Virus record (IMG/VR): IMGVR_UViG_3300046005_001994 | Coordinates: 1-21,570 of that record | Source: a virus | Direction: 5' to 3' (one strand) | DNA: 21,570 nt | Shown here: in pieces, positions 13,935 to 20,732 of the stretch | Position numbering within the stretch: position 1 is the first letter of the stretch | Layout: every line of letters begins with the position of its first letter | Notes under the pieces: model-generated | Told to the model about the DNA's origin: nothing | Database searches by the model: none | The model's input: the letters and a program-made list of their open reading frames with translations, nothing else | Made by a program: the position numbers and the translations under genes

Positions 13935-15410
13935 TTATTTAATTTTCTTAAGTCTTCTAAGAATAGATTCTACTATTTTATCAACTACTGATTCTTTTAA
14001 TTGTCTGTCTTTTGGAGCCATTGAATTGTAGATTTTTTTACCTTCATCTCCCATTTTACTTACTAAATCCATAATTTCCTTTTCGGATCTTTTACCGGGT
14101 GCGTATTTTTTACTGTCGTCACTCATTTCAAAATACCAATCATGTTTTGATAATAGATTTTTCAATGAATCTTTATTTGCTGATTCTTTTAATTGTCTGT
14201 CTTTTGGGGCCATTGAGTTGTAAATTTCTTTACCTTTAGCTCCCATTCTATTTACTAAATCCATAACTTTCTTTTCAGATGCTTGACCGTCTTTGTATTT
14301 ATTATTATCGTCACTCATTTCAAAATACCAGTCATGTCTTGATATTAAGTCTTTTAATATATCTTCGTTAGATTCTTGATTTTCTTCTAACTTTCTACTA
14401 CTTATAATTTTATCAACAGCATTCTTAGTTCCTCCAAAACCTTTTACACCTTTACCACTTAATATGTATCTTAATTCTTCATCGGATATTTCAGGATCAT
14501 TAATTTGCTTATTATATCTCATTCGTAAAATGTTTTCAGATCTACCATCTGTCTCTTTATTCAACTCTTCAGGTGATCGTTCTAAAGGTGTTATGTCAGG
14601 ATTTGATAAAGGTCTTGATAATATATCTCTATCATAAATACCTTCTTTTAATTCCATTTTAATTGTTTTTGGTTTACCTGGAGTGGTCATTTTTTGTACA
14701 CCTTTAGAAGATTGAGCTTTCATATCCATTTCTTTTACTTTCTTAGGCATACCCGTTTTGTATTCACTTTTACCTGAATCTTTAACGTTTGATTTTGGAG
14801 CTGTTTGTTTATTATCTAAATCACCATACCCACTAGACTTATATTTACCTTTTGCTTCTTTAGGCTTACCTAAACCTGGAGCATCTTCAGTATATCCCAC
14901 TCCTTCTGTTCCAAATTGGCCGTTTTTAATGTAGTATAACGGGTCTTTAGATATGTTTTTAGTGACGATGTCCATTAATTGATCCTTCGTTTTATCTGCG
15001 TTTTTAGGCGCTTTTAATTCGGTATAAAATCCATTAAGTACTTCTTGACCACTTAAGTTATCGATATTTTTACGATTTTTGTTATCAAAACTATGAGCAT
15101 CAGTATCTTCTACATATTTGGATACTTTTTTAGTATCAGCTTTAACTTTTTCTTCTTCCATTTCAGATAAGAAATTTTTAAATGCTATTTCATAGTCTTG
15201 TTTTGGAGATGGTTCCCAATCGTTAATGGGTCGTAATCCAACAAAATTCTCGTTAATTACCCCTCTATTTTTAAGGATTTTTTCGGTTTGTTCAAAATCA
15301 GAAAAATTAGTTATCATATCCGGATAAAGCGATTTTGCTTCCTTTAAAAATATATGTTTACTTCCTTTTCCTTCTTTAATAAGATTATATTGTGTTTGTA
15401 AAGTTTTCAT
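13935..15410 (-). CDS. Putative prohead core or internal head protein with duplicated C-terminal domain
   Basis: This 491-residue hydrophilic, lysine-rich protein is not a family I can name. The N-terminal ~90 residues are helical; residues about 170-260 are low-complexity and probably disordered. A tandem pair of 57-residue domains occupies 354-410 and 418-474; both copies contain HDWYFEMSDD, a K/R-rich linker, a helical MDLVxxMG segment and the identical YNSMAPKDRQLKES. It contains many sites of the gp21 type (L/I-x-E followed by a small residue): IKE at 11-13, LKE at 22-24, an LKE|G in the middle, LKE|S after each repeat and IVE|S near the end. Together with its place just before the protease gene, where T4 has core genes 67/68, this suggests a protein packed in the prohead core and cut during maturation. 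The ATG is at 15408-15410, with leader AATAAACA. Confidence 0.75.
   Translation of the reverse strand: MKTLQTQYNLIKEGKGSKHIFLKEAKSLYPDMITNFSDFEQTEKILKNRGVINENFVGLRPINDWEPSPKQDYEIAFKNFLSEMEEEKVKADTKKVSKYVEDTDAHSFDNKNRKNIDNLSGQEVLNGFYTELKAPKNADKTKDQLMDIVTKNISKDPLYYIKNGQFGTEGVGYTEDAPGLGKPKEAKGKYKSSGYGDLDNKQTAPKSNVKDSGKSEYKTGMPKKVKEMDMKAQSSKGVQKMTTPGKPKTIKMELKEGIYDRDILSRPLSNPDITPLERSPEELNKETDGRSENILRMRYNKQINDPEISDEELRYILSGKGVKGFGGTKNAVDKIISSRKLEENQESNEDILKDLISRHDWYFEMSDDNNKYKDGQASEKKVMDLVNRMGAKGKEIYNSMAPKDRQLKESANKDSLKNLLSKHDWYFEMSDDSKKYAPGKRSEKEIMDLVSKMGDEGKKIYNSMAPKDRQLKESVVDKIVESILRRLKKIK
13989..14159 (-). repeat. Intragenic tandem domain repeat, unit 2
   Basis: It encodes residues 418-474 of the 491-residue core-type protein. 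It is a diverged copy of 14181-14351, offset by 192 bases (64 codons), with long near-identical ends and a variable centre. Confidence 0.85.
14181..14351 (-). repeat. Intragenic tandem domain repeat, unit 1
   Basis: It encodes residues 354-410 and is the partner of 13989-14159. The ends (HDWYFEMSDD and YNSMAPKDRQLKES) are conserved at the protein level, while the middle differs. Confidence 0.85.
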
Positions 15411-15423
15411 TGTTTATTTAAAA

Positions 15424-15702
15424 TTATGAATATAAAAATACGGGAGCACTATTTGCTGCTAAACTACAAGAAGTTATGACCATTGGGAATGTAGTTCCAG
15501 GAGCCATTGTAAACGATACACCTGTTGCTTCTGTAATTGTATTGTTAGTAAAAGAAGAACCATATTTAATACCTGAAATAATTGAGCCTGTTATTCCGGT
15601 TCCTGATCCTATTCCTAAACATATCATTCCTGAAAATGCTCCAGTAATTGATTGACTGGCTGTTAAAAATGTTCCTCCTAAATTTACTGGGATATTTACC
15701 AT
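15424..15702 (-). CDS. Small Gly/Ser/Thr-rich beta protein, possible capsid decoration protein
   Basis: This 92-residue ORF has little charge: MVNIPVNLGGTFLTASQSIT at the start, GAFSGMICLGIGSGTGITGS in the middle, and VSFTMAPGTTFPMVITSCSL near the end, finishing PVFLYS. The alternating hydrophobic and small residues suggest a compact beta sandwich. It has no signal peptide, no long helix and only two cysteines (C27 and C78). The start is ATG at 15700-15702, 7 bases after the stop of the 79-residue gene, with an A-rich leader AAAAATAAAAACA. The family is not recognised. A beta fold with short exposed loops inside a head-gene cluster is compatible with a decoration or fibre-knob type protein, but that is only suggested by composition and context. 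Confidence 0.65.
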   Translation of the reverse strand: MVNIPVNLGGTFLTASQSITGAFSGMICLGIGSGTGITGSIISGIKYGSSFTNNTITEATGVSFTMAPGTTFPMVITSCSLAANSAPVFLYS

Positions 15703-15709
15703 GTTGTTT

Positions 15710-15949
15710 TTATTTTTTTAATATTTTTGTTATATCTAATAAGTAATCTTTTATTAAATCCGTACCATATACTACATCATAGGACTCAGGATTATTATTA
15801 TAGTATTCTATTGTTTTTTGCCTAGCTTCTTTTAAAAGAGGTTGTATTTGTCCTATTAAATCTATAACTTCATCAAATCCATTTAACCGGGTTTGTTGAT
15901 ATTGTTTAGGAGTTTGTGGTGTTTCTTCTTTTAATTTATATCTATACAT
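15710..15949 (-). CDS. Small helical protein of unknown function, positional counterpart of T4 core genes
   Basis: This 79-residue protein opens MYRYKLKEETPQTPKQYQQT and is otherwise predicted helical (GFDEVIDLIGQIQPLLKEAR, then IEYYNNNPESYDVVY and LIKDYLLDITKILKK). It carries LKE at residues 6-8 and again at 39-41, matching gp21-type cleavage motifs. The start is ATG at 15947-15949, four bases after the stop of the 136-residue gene (TAATAATATG), so the two are tightly linked. T4 encodes the 80-residue core protein gp67 at the equivalent place between portal and protease. The similar size and position are suggestive, but I see no direct sequence match. Confidence 0.65.
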   Translation of the reverse strand: MYRYKLKEETPQTPKQYQQTRLNGFDEVIDLIGQIQPLLKEARQKTIEYYNNNPESYDVVYGTDLIKDYLLDITKILKK

Positions 15950-15953
15950 ATTA

Positions 15954-16364
15954 TTATTTGTATGTTTTTCCCCATAAATCTTTATAATCTACAGCTTTAG
16001 AAGCATCAGCTTGTTTTTTACGATTAACTACTTTGTAACCGAACGCCTTTACATAATAATTATCTTCTACTCCATGTTCTGTTGCTTTTGGACCAGGTCC
16101 TAAATTTCCAGTTCCATATGTAGATTTATTGGTTTCAGTTACTTGATTTGGTGCTAATTTATATCCTAATTTATAGTAATAATTACTAGCTGTACCTTTA
16201 GCTTTTTTATTTGAATTAAAGGCAAATGGTGTAGCATATTGTTCTCCAGTACCTGTAGTCATTCCAGCACTACTAGCTGTTCCACCACCTGTTGTAGATT
16301 CTTCTTTTAATTTTTTAAGATATTCTTGACATATCTTTTTGATTTTGACTTTTAAATTATCCAT
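15954..16364 (-). CDS. Small head-type protein sharing the capsid protein's cleavage-site/N-arm motif
   Basis: The first 21 residues of this 136-residue protein form a basic helix ending LKKLKE. The next 23 residues align without gaps to the major capsid protein from its predicted cleavage glutamate: E21-A44 here and E60-A83 in gp23 share 15 of 24 residues, including TGGGT and GEQ. The rest is a Tyr/Lys/Gly-rich tail (SNYYYKLGYKLAPNQ, DNYYVKAFGYKVVNRKK). A short helix ending in L-x-E recalls the capsid-targeting peptides that gp21 removes from T4 internal head proteins. I infer a minor capsid or internal head protein. The ATG at 16362-16364 overlaps the upstream stop by 8 bases (ATGGATAA), so translation is coupled. 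Confidence 0.75.
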   Translation of the reverse strand: MDNLKVKIKKICQEYLKKLKEESTTGGGTASSAGMTTGTGEQYATPFAFNSNKKAKGTASNYYYKLGYKLAPNQVTETNKSTYGTGNLGPGPKATEHGVEDNYYVKAFGYKVVNRKKQADASKAVDYKDLWGKTYK

Positions 16365-17205
16365 TAGTATGTTTTAATTCTTCTAAAAGCTCAAAATATT
16401 GAAGTAAATCAACCAAATTGTTTGTTTTAACTTTTTGATTTTTGTCAATCTCAGTCAATAGTTTACCTACTTCCTCTAGTTTAATTTTAACAACAACATC
16501 TTCTGTTTTGGTGATTTGAGTTTTTATTTCTGATTTGATTTCGTTTATCTTATCATTGTAAAATCTCATTAGTTTTGGGGCTGAGTCTATTGAATTAATA
16601 AATTCTTTTAATACTGTTTTTTGGTTTTCATTTAAATGAGCGTGTTTAGTATTAAATTTATCAAGTAAAATCTTATAAGTTAAAATACGTAAATCTTTAT
16701 CATATGTTTGAAATTCCTCAATAATTGTTTGGGTGTGTTCTTTTTCTCTTTTAGGTTTTGTTAAATATTCTAAAAGTGTAGTTTTATTATTTATAGTAAT
16801 CTGTGGATTTGAATATGTTGGATCACTATGTACTTCAAATAAAACATATATAGATGCTAATTCTTTGTAGTTTGAAACTTTAGTTTTAAAAAATTCGTCT
16901 AGGTTATAATGGTCTTTTATTTCCTTGATTAAATTGTATTTTTGTTTTCTTAAAGATGTACGATTTAATTTTTTAGAAGATTCTAATACCGTGTTTATAA
17001 CCATATTAGCTTTAGCTTCGCTAACAAAGTTATTTTTAAAAATAGACTCATATAACTTGTATTCTTTTCCTAATTCAGTATTAACAAAATGAGATTTAAT
17101 TATTTTTGATGCAGGCGAATCTTTACCTGATAAAATATCTGAAGTGATTTGTCTTGTTAATAATTCAAATAGTATACCTGTATTTTTTGTCCTATTATGT
17201 TTCAT
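16357..17205 (-). CDS. Conserved-looking helical protein of unknown function downstream of portal
   Basis: This 282-residue protein begins MKHNRTKNTGILFELLTRQI and is charged and almost wholly helical (for example YKLYESIFKNNFVSEAKANM, LVDLLQYFELLEELKHTNG at the end). It has no signal peptide or membrane segment. A TTG codon lies directly before the ATG (17206-17208), but I prefer the ATG at 17203-17205. The gene lies between the portal and the small core genes, has an ATATTTATAA motif upstream, and overlaps the next start by 8 bases. I recall similar 'NTGILFELL' proteins next to portals of other marine T4-like phages, without known function. It may belong to the prohead core or portal assembly; this is inferred from context alone. 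Confidence 0.75.
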   Translation of the reverse strand: MKHNRTKNTGILFELLTRQITSDILSGKDSPASKIIKSHFVNTELGKEYKLYESIFKNNFVSEAKANMVINTVLESSKKLNRTSLRKQKYNLIKEIKDHYNLDEFFKTKVSNYKELASIYVLFEVHSDPTYSNPQITINNKTTLLEYLTKPKREKEHTQTIIEEFQTYDKDLRILTYKILLDKFNTKHAHLNENQKTVLKEFINSIDSAPKLMRFYNDKINEIKSEIKTQITKTEDVVVKIKLEEVGKLLTEIDKNQKVKTNNLVDLLQYFELLEELKHTNG

Positions 17206-17216
17206 CAATGTATTTT

Positions 17217-17226
17217 TTATAAATAT
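17217..17226 (-). promoter_or_regulatory. Intergenic ATATTTATAA motif upstream of the core-gene cluster
   Basis: The coding strand reads TATATATTTATAAAAAAT, 11 bases before the ATG of the 282-residue gene and 10 bases after the portal stop codon. It would start the core-protease unit that ends at the terminator near 13251. Confidence 0.5.
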
Positions 17227-17235
17227 ATATAAGTG

Positions 17236-19137
17236 TTAGTCTCGTAACTGGGAAGCGTCTAGTAATGACTCTTTATTTTTATCTGATTCGAAAATCATTA
17301 CTTTACGTTCTACTTTCATATTCTCTAATAATTTTTTATTTTGAAAATATGATTTTTTAGATCCTTCTAGCGCTAGAGGTGAACCACCTTTATAATTGGT
17401 TTTACCGAATGATGGTTGATCATCTTTTTTCATAGCAGCAACCCCTAATCTATCTCTACCAAAAGCATTACCCTGAGTATTTATATCTGAGGCCTTTTCC
17501 TCAGGGCGTCCTAAAGTAGCTTTCTCATTGTACCCAGCAGGAACATCAGATGTATTATCATATCTTCCAGTACCATATAATGTTGCTAAATCGTGAGGTG
17601 TACCATATGATTTACCTGTTTCTAATGGATCATTTCCTTCCTCTGATATTTGTTTTAGTCTGAATCTACGTTTTGCGTCTTCCACATTTAAATCTCTCAT
17701 TTCACCAAATTCACTTTCACTTAAATGGAATACGTTAGTGTAAACCCAATCAGATGGTAAAACATCATTTTCAAAAATAGTTACAGCTAAATCTACTTTT
17801 TCTTTTAAAAGAGATAAACGTTCTTGATCGTATATAATTGAAGGAGTAGTAAGAGATAATTTAAAATTAGTTAATTGTTCACCATCATATCCCTGTGTAT
17901 ATAAATGGATTAAAGCAATTTTTTCAAGTTCGGATAATATTATTCTCTGTATTCTATCAATTGTACGAGCAAATCTAATATCTTCAGCTGCTAGTGTGGC
18001 TTTTCCAGTTAAATCTTTTTCATAACCCATAAAAGCTTTTGGAACTTTTAAGGCAGCAAACATTTTATCTCTTAAATACTCAACATCCTTAATACCATCA
18101 TACTCTAAACCTTTTGAAGTATCAATTTTAGTAGTTGCATCATTTCCACGAACTGGAATGTAGAAATCTTCCATCATATTCTGCATGTTGTACTTCAAAT
18201 TATACTCTCCAGTTTCAGGATCAATATATGGAGTACGTTTCATGGCAGAAATTGTTTTCTGCATAAATGTTTCTACTTCATTAGGTGGAATGCCTCCAAT
18301 ATTAATGTAAAATACCCGTTTTTCCGGCGCTCTAACTATTCTATGGATAAGCATGCTATCTTCCATTAAAGAGTATTGTTTATATAATTTACGCGCTGGT
18401 TCAATATATGCTCTTCCGTAAGGTAAATAATTTACATCTGATAACAACCTAAAGTGGGCCATTTCATAATTATCAAAATAAATTCGATTTGAATTAGTAG
18501 GTTGATTTGGTAAGTTATAATAACCATAACTGCCTCCAGCAAAACCATCAGGTGAAAATGCATACCTTATAGATGCAGGACTTGCTTTATCATATCCTTC
18601 TTGTCTTTCAATATGATATGCAGTGTATGGAATAATATTATATACTCCAAATTTATCAGCTATTTCTAGTTTTAGGAAAAAGTCACCATATTTACACATT
18701 TGTCTTACCCATGACCACATATTAAATTCTATATTTAATACATCATAAAATAAGTTATATAATATTTTCTGAACGTCTTCATCACTACTTACAATTTGTA
18801 ATACTTCTCCTTGTTCATTTTTTAATGTACTTTCATCTGCAATAATATCTAGAGCAGAGGCTATAATAGCATCAGTATCCATAACATCATATTCAGAATA
18901 CATTTGTGTTCTTAAATATTGATAATTAAGATTGAATTGAGCTCCATATAAAGATGATGGGTTTGTGCTGCTATATATTCGATTAAATCTATCTTGGAGT
19001 GAATTAGTTTCAATTTCTCCAGTAGTTTGGATGTGATTAACATCTATTACACGAACGTTATTTCCTCCTTGGTTCCTAATGATTACATCCGAAGAAAATA
19101 ACCTCTTTAATCTTGTAAATACACTTTTATCTGCCAT
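17236..19137 (-). CDS. gp20: Portal protein, T4 gp20-like
   Basis: The 633-residue product is a T4-type portal (T4 gp20 is 524), the dodecameric ring at the packaging vertex on which the prohead starts and through which DNA enters. Clear gp20 blocks are RTQMYSEYDVMDTDAIIASA with LDIIADEST (about 76-105), the MWSWVRQMCKYGDFFLKLEI segment (about 139-158), PYGRAYIEPARKLYKQYSLM and EDSMLIHRIVRAPEKRVFYI (about 236-275), and APKAFMGYE-like VPKAFMGYEKDLTGKATLA. The C-terminal ~110 residues are hydrophilic and longer than in T4, with DDQPSFGKTNYKGGS. The ATG is at 19135-19137, with leader AAATAAACAAAA and 11 bases from the terminase stop. No promoter motif separates them, so it is co-transcribed with terL. 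Confidence 0.94.
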   Translation of the reverse strand: MADKSVFTRLKRLFSSDVIIRNQGGNNVRVIDVNHIQTTGEIETNSLQDRFNRIYSSTNPSSLYGAQFNLNYQYLRTQMYSEYDVMDTDAIIASALDIIADESTLKNEQGEVLQIVSSDEDVQKILYNLFYDVLNIEFNMWSWVRQMCKYGDFFLKLEIADKFGVYNIIPYTAYHIERQEGYDKASPASIRYAFSPDGFAGGSYGYYNLPNQPTNSNRIYFDNYEMAHFRLLSDVNYLPYGRAYIEPARKLYKQYSLMEDSMLIHRIVRAPEKRVFYINIGGIPPNEVETFMQKTISAMKRTPYIDPETGEYNLKYNMQNMMEDFYIPVRGNDATTKIDTSKGLEYDGIKDVEYLRDKMFAALKVPKAFMGYEKDLTGKATLAAEDIRFARTIDRIQRIILSELEKIALIHLYTQGYDGEQLTNFKLSLTTPSIIYDQERLSLLKEKVDLAVTIFENDVLPSDWVYTNVFHLSESEFGEMRDLNVEDAKRRFRLKQISEEGNDPLETGKSYGTPHDLATLYGTGRYDNTSDVPAGYNEKATLGRPEEKASDINTQGNAFGRDRLGVAAMKKDDQPSFGKTNYKGGSPLALEGSKKSYFQNKKLLENMKVERKVMIFESDKNKESLLDASQLRD

Positions 19138-19148
19138 TTTTGTTTATT

Positions 19149-20729
19149 TTATCTTGTTAACCATGTTAAATCTTCGCTTTGGCCCTTTATATTCATAGAA
19201 TATGGATTATCTGTTCCTCTTGCGAAATATGCTCCTTGGTATTGACTTTTCCCGGTTGAAAAATTATTTAATGCAGTTCTAGTTAAATCTAGACCTTGTT
19301 GTTTAAATTTAAATGCTGTATCTCTTAAAAACATAGCAATAGAAAATGATGTAATTAAATCATCATTATATCCTTGTTGAGCTTCAGCTCTACCATTTTT
19401 CCAAACAAATACTTTCATTTCTTCTAATAATCTTTTAGATTGAATAATTACAGATCTGTCACCAACATATTCTTGAAATTTACCTATTACCATAGGTCTT
19501 GTTCTTAAAGACATTGTAAATCCAGCTACTGTTTTACTCGAATCCATAAATTGATCAAAATATGAATCAGCTGTAATTTCCCCATTCTTTGGAGAATAAT
19601 ATAGATTAGCATAGTTTCTTTCTTGAATGGTTTGTAATGTACTCCATCCTATATTTGCATTTTCTACTACTAATAAAGCATTATTATATTCAGTAGCTAC
19701 TCCTACTAATAAATACCCGAATTCTCTAGTTCCAATTTGCCCTTTATATTCAGCTACTTGTGTATTGGTTTCTACATCAATAACGTGAAATGCTGAGAAA
19801 TCTTTTCCATCACCTCGAGCTACATCCGCTACTACTAAATACTGACGAGTATAATCTGGAGATTCCCATACCCATAAGTTACGATCAACTCCTCGCCTCT
19901 CCAACGGTTCCTTAATATAAGTTTCTTCGTAGTATTTTATATATTCAGGATGTAATACAGTATCTCCTGAATTTGAAAAGTCGCAATCACACTCTTGTGC
20001 TGCTAATCTTGGATCTCCTAATAAGTCATTTTGTTTATCTCTCCATGCCTGGTCTCTTTCAGGATGAACATACCATGGAAGTCTGATAGGTAAGAAATCA
20101 TTTTCAGATGATTCTGCTTTAACCCATGTTTGGTGAAACCAGTTTCCAGTTCCATATGGAGTACTAAGAACAATTGCTCCTCCTCCCGTTGCTAATGTTT
20201 GCTGAGCTGATGCCCAAATCTCTCCGATATTCTCAATAAAAGCGGCCTCATCTACTAATAGTAAGGACACAGCTTCTGATCTACCTGCATCGCTCGAGGC
20301 AGACGTTGCTTTAATTTGAGAGCCGTTATTTAGTTTGAGAGTTAGTTTATTGTCTTCTAAGGGTTTACCTTTTTCTTTTAACCATGAAGGTAAATTATCG
20401 TACATAAATTTTACCTTAGTAACCATATTCTTAGCTGTATCCTGTTTAGTTGCGATACATAAAATATTCTTGTCTTTATGGAATAACATTAACCATAAAG
20501 CATACCCACCAGCTAATGTAGATATACCTAACTGACGAGATTTAAGTATTATAGAGTATGGATTTTTTTGGAATAAACCTAATACCTTTTCTTGAAATGG
20601 ATATAAGTGAAACATAATTCTTCCTCTTTGAGGATGACTAATGTAACAATATTTTTTCATAAAATGGGCAGGATCTTGGAGACACTTTATGTACTCCTGC
20701 CTCATTATATCTTTTATTTGATGTTCCAA
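19149..20729 (-). CDS. gp17 (terL): Terminase large subunit, T4 gp17-like DNA packaging motor
   Basis: This 526-residue protein carries both TerL domains. ATPase: Walker A SRQLGIST at 64-71, Walker B LLLVDEA at 156-162 with catalytic E161, coupling motif STPYGTG at 189-195. RNase H-like nuclease: VADVARGDGKD with D302, VVEN with E356, and NDDLI with D456/D457, the expected acidic triad. An adaptor-like HLYPFQEKVL (Q-motif region) precedes Walker A. T4 gp17 is 610 residues; this shorter form lacks most of the N-terminal extension. The longest frame starts at TTG 20727-20729, three bases after the previous stop. An ATG at 20703-20705 (MRQEYIKCLQ, giving 518 residues) follows an A-rich leader and is equally plausible. 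The portal gene follows after 11 bp. Confidence 0.95.
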   Translation of the reverse strand: MEHQIKDIMRQEYIKCLQDPAHFMKKYCYISHPQRGRIMFHLYPFQEKVLGLFQKNPYSIILKSRQLGISTLAGGYALWLMLFHKDKNILCIATKQDTAKNMVTKVKFMYDNLPSWLKEKGKPLEDNKLTLKLNNGSQIKATSASSDAGRSEAVSLLLVDEAAFIENIGEIWASAQQTLATGGGAIVLSTPYGTGNWFHQTWVKAESSENDFLPIRLPWYVHPERDQAWRDKQNDLLGDPRLAAQECDCDFSNSGDTVLHPEYIKYYEETYIKEPLERRGVDRNLWVWESPDYTRQYLVVADVARGDGKDFSAFHVIDVETNTQVAEYKGQIGTREFGYLLVGVATEYNNALLVVENANIGWSTLQTIQERNYANLYYSPKNGEITADSYFDQFMDSSKTVAGFTMSLRTRPMVIGKFQEYVGDRSVIIQSKRLLEEMKVFVWKNGRAEAQQGYNDDLITSFSIAMFLRDTAFKFKQQGLDLTRTALNNFSTGKSQYQGAYFARGTDNPYSMNIKGQSEDLTWLTR

Positions 20730-20732
20730 AAC

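Noticed and set aside
857-17226. TATAAATA on the plus strand as T4-type late promoters driving antisense transcripts
   Set aside because: There are no plus-strand genes for such promoters to serve, and the spacing to minus-strand ATGs and terminators fits sense-direction use better; kept only as an alternative in the motif finding.
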